Shown here piece by piece: positions 14,819 to 25,632 of a stretch of 37,189 nt of DNA. The position numbers and the translations under genes are program-made. This stretch comes from Deinococcus terrestris (GTDB lineage: Bacteria > Deinococcota > Deinococci > Deinococcales > Deinococcaceae), in contig NZ_WBSL01000017.1 of NCBI RefSeq assembly GCF_009377345.1, positions 1-37,189 of the forward strand, given 5' to 3'. The notes under the pieces were generated by a model. The model was given only the letters and a program-made list of their open reading frames with translations. It was not told where the DNA came from and did not search any database. The stretch's first letter is position 1. Each line of letters opens with the position of its first letter.

Positions 14819-14975
14819 CTCCCTACCTCCTTTTTGATGGTGCCCCGCCATCTCACTCCGCTGGGGCGGGGCAAGCTGTAAGCGTTCATGCAGGTGTGCC
14901 CAGAGGTGAAGCCCCGCTTCAGGTGAGTGTGGGACCCCCCACACCCGCGCCCATTGCGGGGGCGTCTGCTGGGGC

Positions 14976-15387
14976 ATGACGACACCCGACAGCCCCGCCG
15001 CCCGGCTGGAAGCCCGCCTGTTCCGGGTGCTGACCTCCGCCCACAGCAGTCCCGACGCCGACGCGCTGGTGGGGCGCCGGGCAGCCATCACCTTCCAGAT
15101 CACGGACCCCGACGTGACGGTCCGGGTGAGTGGCCGCGACGGAACGCAGGCCGTGGTCACCACCGGCGAGGCGGCGCGGGAGGAGGACAGCGACCTCACC
15201 TTCGGCCTGAGTGCGCGGGTGGCCCACGAGCTGTGGGTGGGAAACCTCAACCCCGCCGCCGCCGTGCTCTCCGGCCAGATGACGATGCGCGGTCCGCTGA
15301 CCCTCGCGCTGGCGCTGGCCCCCGGCATGCGGGCGATGCAGGCAGCGTACCGGGCGGCGGTGGAGGAGGACGGGGCGGCGGGGCGGG

Positions 15388-15407
<20 letters not shown>
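14976..15407 (+). CDS. SCP2 sterol-binding domain protein
   Basis: This is a 143-residue protein matching the SCP2/sterol carrier fold: a beta-rich first half (AAITFQITDPDVTVRVSGRDG) and the diagnostic C-terminal pattern DLTFGLSARVAHELWVGNLNPAAAVLSGQMTMRGPLTLALAL, equivalent to the usual D-TI--S-E-F--L--GE-NP--AFMSGKLKI-GD. SCP2 domains bind fatty acyl groups or other lipids; bacterial single-domain members usually have no assigned partner. There is no strong Shine-Dalgarno, and TCTGCT lies 5 nt before the ATG. The 3' end overlaps the convergent trmB by 20 bases. Confidence 0.82.
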
Positions 15408-17141
<1,734 letters not shown>

Positions 17142-17239
17142 CGGGACGAAGTGTAGGGCATCGGGGCGTCCCTTCTCCCCTTCCCCACCGTCCCTTCACA
17201 CGGTCAGCCCGCCTACCGTCGGCGGCGGCGCAGGCCCCC

Positions 17240-17245
17240 TAGCGT
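17240..17245 (+). promoter_or_regulatory. -10 box for leaderless Ohr-like gene
   Basis: TAGCGT ends 7 nt before the ATG at 17253, which supports that start over the in-frame GTG at 17244 lying inside the box. Confidence 0.5.
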
Positions 17246-17252
17246 GGACGGC

Positions 17253-17717
17253 ATGACTCAGATGGGAGAGCAGGGCGGCAGGGTCCTCACGCGCAGTGAA
17301 GCGACCGCACACGGCGGGCGCAACGGCTACATCGAGACGCCAGACCACCACCTCGGCGTCAAGTTCAGCGTGCCGCAGGAACTCGGCGGGGACGGCGGCG
17401 TGGGCACCAACCCCGAGCAACTGTTCGCCGCCGCCTACGCCGCGTCCTTCCAGAGCGCCATCGGCATGGTCGCCCGGCGCGACGGGATCACCTTCGGGAC
17501 CTCGCAGGTGACCGGGGTGGTGGGCCTGCGCCGCGAGGACGACGCGGACCCCAGCTATCACCTCGACGTGGAGCTTCGCGTCCTGCTGCCGGGCCTGAGC
17601 CGCGAGCAGGCCGAGCGGATGGTGCAGGAGGCGAAGGCCCTGTGCCCCTACTGCCGCGCCCTGGGTGAGTCGGTGGGCGTGCGACTGACGGTGGTGGACG
17701 AGGAAGCGGGGGGGTAG
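17253..17717 (+). CDS. OsmC/Ohr family protein lacking the peroxidatic Cys
   Basis: This 154-residue protein has the Ohr-type architecture: ATAHGGRNGYIETPD (Arg23 at the catalytic Arg site), LGVKFSVPQELGG, GTNPEQLFAAAYAASFQSAIG (Glu55 region) and ALCPYCRALGESVGVRLTVV. Ohr enzymes reduce organic hydroperoxides with a peroxidatic Cys in GYAAC(F) and a resolving Cys in CPYS. Here the first position is Ser65 (TCC codon), while the second region is Cys131-Pro-Tyr-Cys134. Arg and Glu are kept, so the substrate pocket is probably intact, but normal Ohr chemistry should fail. It could use the CPYC pair, act as a sensor or lipid-binding protein, or be a degenerate paralog. A GTG at 17244 is an alternative start. 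Confidence 0.9.
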   Translation: MTQMGEQGGRVLTRSEATAHGGRNGYIETPDHHLGVKFSVPQELGGDGGVGTNPEQLFAAAYAASFQSAIGMVARRDGITFGTSQVTGVVGLRREDDADPSYHLDVELRVLLPGLSREQAERMVQEAKALCPYCRALGESVGVRLTVVDEEAGG

Positions 17718-17722
17718 AGCGA

Positions 17723-17776
17723 CCCCTCACCCTGCTGCTGCGCAGCGCCCCTCTCCCAGGGGAGAGGAGTGAAACT
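17723..17776. repeat. small non-coding repeat, copy A, with bidirectional hairpin
   Basis: The stretch begins CCCCTCACCCTGCTGCTGCG and includes the palindrome CCTCTCCCAGGGGAGAGG (17750-17767). It resembles 27818-27875 over more than 30 bases. It lies between convergent genes, so it may serve as a terminator for both. Confidence 0.6.
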
Positions 17777-17805
17777 CTTTTGACTCGGCCTGGGTCCCGA
17801 ACCGC

Positions 17806-18810
17806 TCAGCGGTCGGTCGTCGCCGTGTACGTGCCGTCCGCGTTCGCCGTGAAGGTCACCGTGCCCTGACGGTCGGTTCGGTAGACGCGGGCGCCGGTCT
17901 CGCGGTAGAGGTTCAGGGCCGTCTGGGTCGGGTGCCCGTAGTTGTTCTCCCCCACGCCGATCACCACGTTCTCGGGTCGCACGGTGGCGAGCCAGGCCGG
18001 ATGATCGCCATTGGCCGCGCCGTGGTGAATGCTCTTGTAAAGCTGGAAGGGACCCTTGATCTCGGGTCGGTCCTGCTCCAGCCACGCCTCGGTCTCGGGC
18101 TTCTCGCTGTCGCCGGTCAGCAGGGCGCGGAACTCCCCGAACTCGATCCGCACGCCCACGCTGTTCTCGTTCTGGTCGTCGCCCATGCCTGGAGGCGGGG
18201 CGATGACCCGGACCCGCACGCTGCCGAGGTTCACGACCTGCTTGTTCGCCTTCTGGAAGGTGGTCCCGGCCTCCTCCAGCGCGTTCACCAGCCGCTCCCA
18301 GGTCTGGGTGGTCCCGGCAATGCCATTGTTAATGAACAGGGTCGGTTTGGCCCGCTGCGCCGCCGGAACCAGCCCCGCGATGTGGTCAGCGTCGGCGTGG
18401 CTGGCGACCATCAGGTCGATCTTGTCCACCCCGTAGGTTTCCAGGTGCCCGCGCATCCGCTCGCTGCTGCGGCCCCCGTCGTAAAGCAGGGTCTTGCCTT
18501 CGGGACTGCGGACGAGGATGGCGTCGCCCTGCCCCACGTCCAGAAAGCGGATGACCATCTGCCCGCTAGGAGTCTGGGTCTCGGTCTCCCCGTCCCCACT
18601 GCCCCCGCTGAGCACTTCCTTGCCCGCGCAGGCGGCCAGCCCAGCGGTCAGCAGCAGCACGAACAGCCCCAGCAGGTCGGACGGTCCCGGCCCGCCCCGG
18701 CGCTTGCCCTTCGCTTTGGGGGCGGGTTTGCGGGTGGGGGCCTTTTTCGCGCGGGCGGGAGCCTTGCGGGAGGGGGCCGCTTTTCCCTTGGGGGTCGGTC
18801 GGGCGCTCAC
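17806..18810 (-). CDS. membrane-anchored metallo-beta-lactamase-fold hydrolase, ComEC C-domain type
   Basis: This 334-residue protein has a very basic Lys/Ala/Pro-rich cytoplasmic tail (1-40), one TM segment (about 45-62, DLLGLFVLLLTAGLAACAG, possibly a lipobox with Cys61), a short linker and an MBL domain (about 84-330). The domain begins MVIRFLDVGQGDAILVRSPEGKTLLYDGG and carries the metal motif SHADADHIAGL, then RALLTGDSE and SIHHGAANGDHPAWL. The pattern is that of the extracellular nuclease-like domain of ComEC, here without the ComEC channel. It may hydrolyse nucleic acid or nucleotides outside the membrane. GTG start at 18810 with a GTGA overlap to the upstream DUF3006 gene. Confidence 0.88.
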   Translation of the reverse strand: MSARPTPKGKAAPSRKAPARAKKAPTRKPAPKAKGKRRGGPGPSDLLGLFVLLLTAGLAACAGKEVLSGGSGDGETETQTPSGQMVIRFLDVGQGDAILVRSPEGKTLLYDGGRSSERMRGHLETYGVDKIDLMVASHADADHIAGLVPAAQRAKPTLFINNGIAGTTQTWERLVNALEEAGTTFQKANKQVVNLGSVRVRVIAPPPGMGDDQNENSVGVRIEFGEFRALLTGDSEKPETEAWLEQDRPEIKGPFQLYKSIHHGAANGDHPAWLATVRPENVVIGVGENNYGHPTQTALNLYRETGARVYRTDRQGTVTFTANADGTYTATTDR

Positions 18811-19085
18811 AGGTTGATCTCCTCTTCCCCGCCCTCGGCGTTCAGGGTCTCCAGTCGGTGCTGGGCGGCGCGGCGGCGGGCGGCAGTTTCGTCGGGCAGG
18901 AGGTGCAAGGTCACGCCGTCTGGCCCCTCTATCACCGCGAGCAGGTCCCCCTCACGCACCCCGGCGGGCAGGGCGTGCAGGGGCACGTCAAAAGTCAAGC
19001 CGCCTTCCCGTTCCACCCGTGCAAGGCGTCCCCGTGGACTGTCCTCAATGGCGTCCACTGTCCAGCGTTCCGGCCCGTCGTTCAC
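18807..19085 (-). CDS. DUF3006 domain protein
   Basis: This 92-residue protein has the compact beta-barrel pattern of DUF3006: WTVDAIEDSPRGRLARVEREGGLTFDVPLHALPAGVREGDLLAVIEGPDGVTLHLLPDETAARRR. The biochemical role is unknown. Genes of this type are often seen next to ComEC-like MBL genes, and here the two are translationally coupled by a 4-base overlap, so a joint function is likely. The GTG start at 19085 is leaderless, with TACGCT (19092-19097, minus strand) 6 nt upstream. Confidence 0.82.
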   Translation of the reverse strand: MNDGPERWTVDAIEDSPRGRLARVEREGGLTFDVPLHALPAGVREGDLLAVIEGPDGVTLHLLPDETAARRRAAQHRLETLNAEGGEEEINL

Positions 19086-19165
19086 GCCCCCAGCGTAGCG
19101 CGGCGGGCCACTTCTGCCCAGAGCGCACTCGGCCCGGCCATCTCCTCCCCTGTCACACTGCTCCC

Positions 19166-19717
19166 ATGCGCCACGACGTGACCCTGCAAGGCGGCAACCT
19201 GACCCTGCGGCCCCTGACGGAGGGGGACATCCCCGCCCTGTGTGCCCTGGCCGAGTCCTGCGCGGACGAGTTGCGGCTGATGGGGTCGCCGCCGTCCAGC
19301 CCGGCCTACTACGCGGCGGCGCTGGAGGCCGAAGACGCCCTGCCCTTCGTGGTCGAGGTGGGCAGCGAACTGGCCGGAAGCACCCGCTACGGGGACATTC
19401 GCGCGGCGCACGCGGGCCTGGAAATTGGCTGGACGTGGCTGCATCCCCGCTGGCACGGCACAGGCGTCAACCGCCGGATGAAACGGCTGCTGCTCGCGCA
19501 CGCCTTTGAGCAGATGGGGATGGAGCGTGTGCAGCTCAAGACCGATATCCGCAATGTCCGCTCCCAGCGGGCCATAGAGGGACTGGGGGCCGTGCGCGAG
19601 GGCGTCCTGCGCTCGCACCTGCGGCGGCCCGACGGGACCATGCGCGACACGGTGATGTATTCGGTGGTGCGGGCGGAGTGGCCGGACGTGCGGGCGCGGC
19701 TAGCAGAAATGGCCTAA
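19166..19717 (+). CDS. GNAT family N-acetyltransferase (RimJ/RimL-like)
   Basis: This 183-residue acetyl-CoA-dependent acetyltransferase has the RimJ/RimL layout: start LTLRPLTEGDIPALCAL, the beta4/acetyl-CoA region EIGWTWLHPRWHGTGVNRRMKRLLLAHAFEQMGMERVQLKTDIRNVRSQRAIEGLGAVREGVLRSHLRRPDGTMRDTVMYSVV. The pyrophosphate loop WHGTGVN replaces the common RGQGIG, as in the RimL subgroup. Substrate unknown: protein N-termini, amino acids or antibiotics are possible. The ATG at 19166 has CACACT 6 nt upstream and suits a leaderless start; a longer in-frame extension to 19019 overlaps the divergent gene and is unlikely. Confidence 0.9.
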   Translation: MRHDVTLQGGNLTLRPLTEGDIPALCALAESCADELRLMGSPPSSPAYYAAALEAEDALPFVVEVGSELAGSTRYGDIRAAHAGLEIGWTWLHPRWHGTGVNRRMKRLLLAHAFEQMGMERVQLKTDIRNVRSQRAIEGLGAVREGVLRSHLRRPDGTMRDTVMYSVVRAEWPDVRARLAEMA

Positions 19718-19811
19718 CCTCCCGCCCCTTCCCTACCCGGCGGGGCATAGTGGGGGCGCAACCTCAACCCATATTCCGGCCCTCCCCACGCGGACGGCCC
19801 CAGGAGACTCC

Positions 19812-21206
19812 ATGCTCGATCAGGCCCTTGTCGCCGAAGTGCTGACCCTCGCCCGCGCGGGTGGGGCGGACTTCTCGGAACTCTTTGTGGAAGACAGCGT
19901 GAACACCAACCTCCGGCTGCACCAGGGGGAGGTGAAGGACGCGGGCGGCGGCAACCTGTTCGGCGCCGGGCTGCGGCTGCTGTACGGCACGCGGGTGGTG
20001 TACGCCTACACCAACGACGTGACCCCGGCGGGCCTGCGTGACCTCGCGGGTCAGGTGGCGCGGGCACGCGGCGCGGCGGGCGAGACGGACGCCGTGGGCG
20101 CGGGTGGCCTGGACTTCCGGCGGGTGGACGCGCCGCCCCTGTACGTGGCGCGGCAGCATCCCCTGCACGCGGCGGGCCGCGACAAGCTCGCGCTGATGCG
20201 CCGGGCACACGGCGGCGCGGCGGGCGTGGGCGACGTGAAGACGGTGGACGTGAACTACCTCGACCGGGTGCAGCGCGTTCTGGTCGCCAACTCGGAGGGG
20301 CTGTGGGCCGAAGACGAGCGCGTCTGGACCCGCCTGTCTGTCACCGCCATCGCGCAGGACGGCACCCTGCGTCAGACCGGCTTCTACGGCCCCGGCGCCG
20401 GGCAGGGGCTGGAGTTCTTCGATGACCTGGCCCCCGAGTCCATCGGCGCGGAGGCCGCCCGCATCGCCAACGCCATGCTGCGGGCCGGGTACGCCCCCGC
20501 TGGGAAGCTGCCCGTCGTGATTGGCAACGAGTTCGGCGGCGTGATCTTCCACGAGGCCTGCGGGCACATCCTGGAGACGACGGCGGTGGAAAAGAACGCC
20601 AGCGTCTTCGCGGACAAGCTGGGCGAGAGGATCGCCCACGAGTCGGTCAGCGCCATCGACGACGGCACCATTCCCGGCTCGTGGGGCATGGTCACGGTGG
20701 ACGACGAGGGCATGAAGGGTGAGCGCACGGTCCTGATCGAGAACGGGGTCCTGAAGTCCTTCATGGTGGACCGGGTGGGCAGCATGAAGACGGGGTATGC
20801 CCGCACCGGCAGCGGGCGGCGGCAGAACTACACCTTCGCCCCGGCCAGCCGGATGCGCTCGACCTTTATCGACAACGGGCAGGAGACGCCCGAAAGCCTG
20901 ATCGGGCAGGTTTCGCACGGCATCTACGCCCGGCGGATGGGCGGCGGCAGCGTGACGCCCGGCACCGGGGACTACAACTTTGCGGTGAACGAGGCGTACA
21001 TGATCCGGGACGGCGAGATCGCCGAGCCGCTCAAGGGCGCGTCGCTCGTCGGGAACGGGGCACAGGACCTCCGCCACATCGTGGGCGTGGCGGGCGACCT
21101 CGCGCTGGGCCAGGGTATGTGCGGCAGCATCTCGGGGTCCCTGCCGACCGACGTGGGACAGCCGCACATCCTGATTTCGGAAATCACCGTGGGAGGCCGC
21201 GTATGA
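19812..21206 (+). CDS. tldD: metallopeptidase TldD
   Basis: TldD is the catalytic half of the TldD/TldE heterodimer, a zinc peptidase that degrades unfolded or threaded peptides and, in enterobacteria, matures microcin B17 and degrades the CcdA antitoxin. The 464-residue protein has the HEXXXH metal motif as His247-Glu248-Ala-Cys-Gly-His252 in VIFHEACGHILET, followed by AHESVSAIDDGTIPGSWG and the C-terminal QGMCGSISGSLPTDVGQPHILISEITVGGR. CAGGAG lies 5-6 nt before the ATG. It overlaps tldE by ATGA, ensuring equal translation. The natural peptide substrate is unknown; no RiPP precursor was seen nearby. Confidence 0.96.
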   Translation: MLDQALVAEVLTLARAGGADFSELFVEDSVNTNLRLHQGEVKDAGGGNLFGAGLRLLYGTRVVYAYTNDVTPAGLRDLAGQVARARGAAGETDAVGAGGLDFRRVDAPPLYVARQHPLHAAGRDKLALMRRAHGGAAGVGDVKTVDVNYLDRVQRVLVANSEGLWAEDERVWTRLSVTAIAQDGTLRQTGFYGPGAGQGLEFFDDLAPESIGAEAARIANAMLRAGYAPAGKLPVVIGNEFGGVIFHEACGHILETTAVEKNASVFADKLGERIAHESVSAIDDGTIPGSWGMVTVDDEGMKGERTVLIENGVLKSFMVDRVGSMKTGYARTGSGRRQNYTFAPASRMRSTFIDNGQETPESLIGQVSHGIYARRMGGGSVTPGTGDYNFAVNEAYMIRDGEIAEPLKGASLVGNGAQDLRHIVGVAGDLALGQGMCGSISGSLPTDVGQPHILISEITVGGRV

Positions 21207-22561
21207 CCGCAACGAGTGAACAGCAACTCTCCCTCCCCGACGCCCGCGCCTACCTGCTGGAGCGTGCCCGTGAGCGCGGCGTGACGCTGGAGGTCTACGG
21301 ACAGCGCACGAACGCGACGAGCATCCGCGCCTTTGACGGCGACGTGAGCGAGTTCAAGCTCTCGGCGCGGCAGGGAGTGGCGTTGCGGGCGGTGGTGCGC
21401 GGGGCGTGGGGCCACTCGTTTAGCGAGAACCTGTCGCGGCCCGCGCTGGACCGGGCGCTCGACATGGCGGTTCAGAACGCCGAACTCGTCGCCCCGGAGC
21501 CGGGCGCGGGCCTCCAGAACTGGCCGCCGCCCCCCGCGCTGGACCTGTACGGCGAGGGCCTCAGCGGGGTCACGGTGGAGCAGAAAGTGGGCGTGGCGCT
21601 GGACCTGGAACGCGCCGCGCGGGAAGCCGACCCCCGCGTCACCAGCGTGCCCTACGGCGGCTATCAGGACGGCGACGTGTACGGCACCGTCGCCAACACC
21701 GAGGGGCTGGAGCGCGAGGACCGCCAGCTCTACGCGATGAACATGATCGCGCCGCTGGTGAGCGAGAACGGCCAGAACAAGATGGGCCGCGACTGGCAGT
21801 TCACCCGCGAGTTCACCGAACTGGACCCCACCCGCACGGCGATCTCGGCGGTGGAGGACGCGATGGCCCTGCTGGGCGCCAAACCCGCGCCCAGCGGCAC
21901 CTTCCCGGCCCTGATCTCCGGGGACTGCCTCGCGCAGTTGCTGATGCTGTACTCCGGCATGTTCAGCGGCAAGATGGTGGAGGAAGGCAAGAGCCCGCTC
22001 GCCGGGCGGCTGGGCGAGCAGATCGCCTCGCCCCTCGTCACGCTGGTGGACGACGCCACCCTGCCGCGCGGCCTGAGCTCGCGGGCCTTTGACGCCGAGG
22101 GCTGCCCGAGTGCGCCCCTCACGCTGATTGAGGCGGGGCGGCTGACCGCTTTCCTGCACAACGCGCAGACCGCCGCCCGCGCGGGGACGCAGAGCACCGG
22201 GCACGCGGCGCGGCAGGGCCTTCAGGGCACGGTGGGCGTCGCGCCCAGCAACCTCGTGCTTCAGCCGGGCGGGACGGACGCGGCGGCCCTCGCCTCCGGC
22301 CTGACCGGGCTGCGGCTGACCGGCGTGTCGGGCGGGCACGCGGGCGCCAATCCCATCACCGGGGACTTCTCCCTCCAGGCCGAGGGCTTCTGGCTGGAGG
22401 GGGGCGAGGTCGCGCACCCGCTGGAGGTGTTCACGGTGGCGGGGAACATCCTTGACCTGCTCGCGGGCATAGAGGCCGTCGGGAACGAACTGGAAGACAC
22501 TATGTACGGGGTAAGCGCTCCGGCCGTGCGTGTCTCGGGGCTGGCGGTGGGCGGCAGTTGA
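21203..22561 (+). CDS. tldE: TldD partner TldE/PmbA
   Basis: TldE completes the TldDE peptidase but lacks the metal motif, as expected. The 452 residues share the fold of TldD: RAYLLERARERGVTLEVYGQRTNATSIRAFDGDVSEFKLSARQGVALRAVVRGAWG, LISGDCLAQLLMLYSGMFSGKMVEEGKSPLAGRLGEQIASPLVTLVDD, and FSLQAEGFWLEGGEVAHPLEVFTVAGNILDLLAGIEAVGNEL. The ATG at 21203 overlaps the tldD stop; upstream in-frame sequence is tldD in another frame. GGGAGG lies just before it. A GNAT gene follows with a TTGA overlap, so all three are probably one operon. Confidence 0.95.
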   Translation: MTATSEQQLSLPDARAYLLERARERGVTLEVYGQRTNATSIRAFDGDVSEFKLSARQGVALRAVVRGAWGHSFSENLSRPALDRALDMAVQNAELVAPEPGAGLQNWPPPPALDLYGEGLSGVTVEQKVGVALDLERAAREADPRVTSVPYGGYQDGDVYGTVANTEGLEREDRQLYAMNMIAPLVSENGQNKMGRDWQFTREFTELDPTRTAISAVEDAMALLGAKPAPSGTFPALISGDCLAQLLMLYSGMFSGKMVEEGKSPLAGRLGEQIASPLVTLVDDATLPRGLSSRAFDAEGCPSAPLTLIEAGRLTAFLHNAQTAARAGTQSTGHAARQGLQGTVGVAPSNLVLQPGGTDAAALASGLTGLRLTGVSGGHAGANPITGDFSLQAEGFWLEGGEVAHPLEVFTVAGNILDLLAGIEAVGNELEDTMYGVSAPAVRVSGLAVGGS

Positions 22562-23442
22562 GCGGCTGGCGGGATTGGGCGGGCAGCCCACAGGATCTCG
22601 CCGCGCTCGCCCGGCTGACCTCTGCGCAGTATCCCGACGCACCGATCACCGCCGAAGGCATTGCCCGTCATCTGAAACAGACCGATTCACAGCGGCCATT
22701 TCTGGTGCGGTTCGCTGTGCAGGAGGGGCGGGAGGTTGCCTTCGTGGAGTCCTATCCGCTGAAGAATGGAACCTTTCTACTGGAGCTCGCCGCTCCTGGG
22801 CGGCCCGACCTGGGTGCGGCGCTCCTGACCCACGCGCACGGCTGGGCGCAGCAGCGTGGGGCGCAGGCGTGGGAGATCTCTGTCCGGACCGGGGACGGAC
22901 GCTTGGAGTGGCTGACGGCGCAGGGCTTTTCTGTCCAGGGCGGCGCGGACGGGTGGAAGTGGGCGGAGCCGGGTCAAGCCGCTCTGCCGCCGGGGGTCAG
23001 GGCCGAACCGGTGGGAGATGACCCTGGGCGCCAGGACAAGCTCCGGCACGCCATCAACGCCGGACGGCAGGAGCTGGGCCTTCCCCCCTTTGATGAGCGG
23101 GGCTTTACCGAGAACGTTCTGGAATACGGCGTGTTGCGCCCCGACCTGCTGTGGCTGGCCCTGACCCGGACAGACGAGGTCATCGGCGCGGCCACCTTGC
23201 ATGTCTGGGAGGCCGGGGCGCACGCCGAGGCTCTGTGGCTCAGCGTCTCACCTGGCTGGTGGCGACGCGGGTTGGGATCGGGACTGCTGGCCTATGCCGC
23301 CTCTGACGCCGCCCGGAGCGGCATCCCGCTGGTCAGCGCCAATTCCGGCCACAGCCAAGGTCATCTCATCCCGCTGTTGCAACGGGCGGGGTTCACGCCT
23401 TCAGGCGGCTGGCTGACCCTGCGGCAGTCCGTCGCCCCGTGA
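22558..23442 (+). CDS. tandem-domain GNAT acetyltransferase coupled to tldDE
   Basis: This is a 294-residue protein with two GNAT-like halves. The N-terminal half (about 1-145; DLAALARLTSAQYPDAPITAEGIARHL, FLLELAAPGRPDLGAALLTHAHGWAQQRGAQAWEISVR) is degenerate in its acetyl-CoA loop. The C-terminal half (about 150-290) is clearer: EALWLSVSPGWWRRGLGSGLLAYAASDAARSGIPLVSANSGHSQGHLIPLLQRAGFTPSGG, with RRGLGSGL as the pyrophosphate loop. The start is a TTG overlapping the tldE stop (TTGA), without a good Shine-Dalgarno, so translation should depend on tldE. Substrate unknown. GC is slightly lower than in tldDE. A strong terminator follows. Confidence 0.85.
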   Translation: MSGWRDWAGSPQDLAALARLTSAQYPDAPITAEGIARHLKQTDSQRPFLVRFAVQEGREVAFVESYPLKNGTFLLELAAPGRPDLGAALLTHAHGWAQQRGAQAWEISVRTGDGRLEWLTAQGFSVQGGADGWKWAEPGQAALPPGVRAEPVGDDPGRQDKLRHAINAGRQELGLPPFDERGFTENVLEYGVLRPDLLWLALTRTDEVIGAATLHVWEAGAHAEALWLSVSPGWWRRGLGSGLLAYAASDAARSGIPLVSANSGHSQGHLIPLLQRAGFTPSGGWLTLRQSVAP

Positions 23443-23480
23443 TGGCGGTGCGAACGCCTCTCCAACTCCAGCTTGCCTGC

Positions 23481-23524
23481 GGGGGTCCGTTCCCTGACTG
23501 AGAACGGACCCCCCTCGCATTTTC
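23481..23524 (+). terminator. strong intrinsic terminator after tldD-tldE-GNAT
   Basis: GGGGGTCCGTTC (23481-23492) pairs perfectly with GAACGGACCCCC (23502-23513) over a 9-nt loop; TTTT follows after seven bases. It separates this operon from mqnE. Confidence 0.85.
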
Positions 23525-23559
23525 TGCCCTCCGGGACACTTCCCTCCCCCGCCCCGGCG

Positions 23560-23565
23560 TAGACT
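23560..23565 (+). promoter_or_regulatory. -10 box for leaderless mqnE
   Basis: TAGACT lies 6 nt before the ATG at 23572; there is no Shine-Dalgarno. It is the probable promoter of the mqn operon. Confidence 0.6.
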
Positions 23566-23571
23566 CCACTC

Positions 23572-24702
<1,131 letters not shown>

Positions 24703-24712
24703 GTGAAGCCCG

Positions 24713-25048
24713 GTGAGCGACCTCGACGCCGTGCTGAGGCTGGACGACGCCTGGAACGCCGCCTACCATCGCCGCGACCCGTCGGCGCTGGCAGAAATGC
24801 TCGCCGACGACTGGGTGGGCTTTTTCCCCGACGGGCGGGCGGTGTTCAGGGCCGAGTTGCTGGAGGGCATGCGCCAGAATCCCCCCGCCGCCCTGATGTT
24901 CGAGCGCCACGCAGCGCGGGTTCACGGGGATGCGGCCTTCACGCGCGGCACGCTGTATGCGAACGGCGTGCGGGTGCAGAGCTTTTTCCGGGTGTACGCC
25001 CGGCGGGAGGGGAAGTGGCGGGCGGTGGGCGTGCAGGTGGTGGCATGA
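24713..25048 (+). CDS. SnoaL/DUF4440-like (NTF2 fold) protein
   Basis: This is a 111-residue protein with the cone-shaped NTF2-like pattern: DLDAVLRLDDAWNAAYHRRDPSALAEMLADDWVGFFPDGRAVFRAELLEGMRQ, then FERHAARVHGDAAFTRGTLYA and QSFFRVYARREGKWRAVGVQVVA. This fits DUF4440 proteins, which bind small molecules or act as isomerases or hydrolases. A GTG start is used 10 bases after mqnE, and the stop overlaps the next gene by ATGA. Its place between mqnE and mqnA allows a side role in the pathway, but it is not a known Mqn enzyme. Confidence 0.8.
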   Translation: MSDLDAVLRLDDAWNAAYHRRDPSALAEMLADDWVGFFPDGRAVFRAELLEGMRQNPPAALMFERHAARVHGDAAFTRGTLYANGVRVQSFFRVYARREGKWRAVGVQVVA

Positions 25049-25632
25049 CATCCCTCCCCCCGTTGCTGACGTTTGACGCCCTCATTCGGAAGTTACGAGA
25101 CATGCCCTGGCCGCAAGAGGTCTTCATCGTGGCTATAGATGGCTACCGGGGCAGTGGCAAACGCGCCTTGGCTGAACGGCTTTCCCTTGCGCTGGGTGCG
25201 CAAGTGCTGCATGGTGATGACTTCTACCGGTCCATGCCAGAGGAGCAGCGAGCAGGCCTGTCACCCGAGCAGGGTTATATGCAGTACCTCGAGTGGCAAC
25301 GCCTGCGGGCCGAATTGACAACGGTCAGAAACGGCAGCAGTGGTTCTTTTCTGGCTTACGACTGGGCAGGCACTGGGCCACGACAGATTCATTTCTCCCC
25401 GGAGGGCTGGCTGATCGTGGAAGGTGTCTCCACCTTACGGCCGGAACTGCGGCATCTGTATGACCTGAAGGTGTACGTAGATACCCCAGAAGAACTGCGG
25501 CAGAGCCGACTGACCGCACGCAGCGGGAGCGCTGAATGGGTCAAGCGCTGGAAAGCTGCCGAAGACTGGTATCACGAACATCACCATCCCGCCCTGGCAG
25601 CCGATGTGGTGATTTCGGGAGTGAACGCATGA
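25045..25632 (+). CDS. uridine-kinase-like P-loop protein with altered Walker A
   Basis: This 195-residue protein resembles small (d)NTP/uridine-kinase-like P-loop enzymes: FIVAIDGYRGSGKRALAERLSLALGAQVLHGDDFYRSMP, then GWLIVEGVSTLRPELRHLYDLKVYVDTPEELRQSRLTAR (lid region) and WYHEHHHPALAADVVISG. The Walker A loop reads G33-YRGSG-K39-R40, so the Ser/Thr that binds magnesium is Arg. It may be inactive or use another metal contact. The gene has clearly lower GC (roughly 58% by eye) and freer codon use than its neighbours, yet overlaps both by ATGA. That suggests a horizontally acquired gene seated in the mqn operon. Confidence 0.82.
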   Translation: MTSLPPLLTFDALIRKLRDMPWPQEVFIVAIDGYRGSGKRALAERLSLALGAQVLHGDDFYRSMPEEQRAGLSPEQGYMQYLEWQRLRAELTTVRNGSSGSFLAYDWAGTGPRQIHFSPEGWLIVEGVSTLRPELRHLYDLKVYVDTPEELRQSRLTARSGSAEWVKRWKAAEDWYHEHHHPALAADVVISGVNA

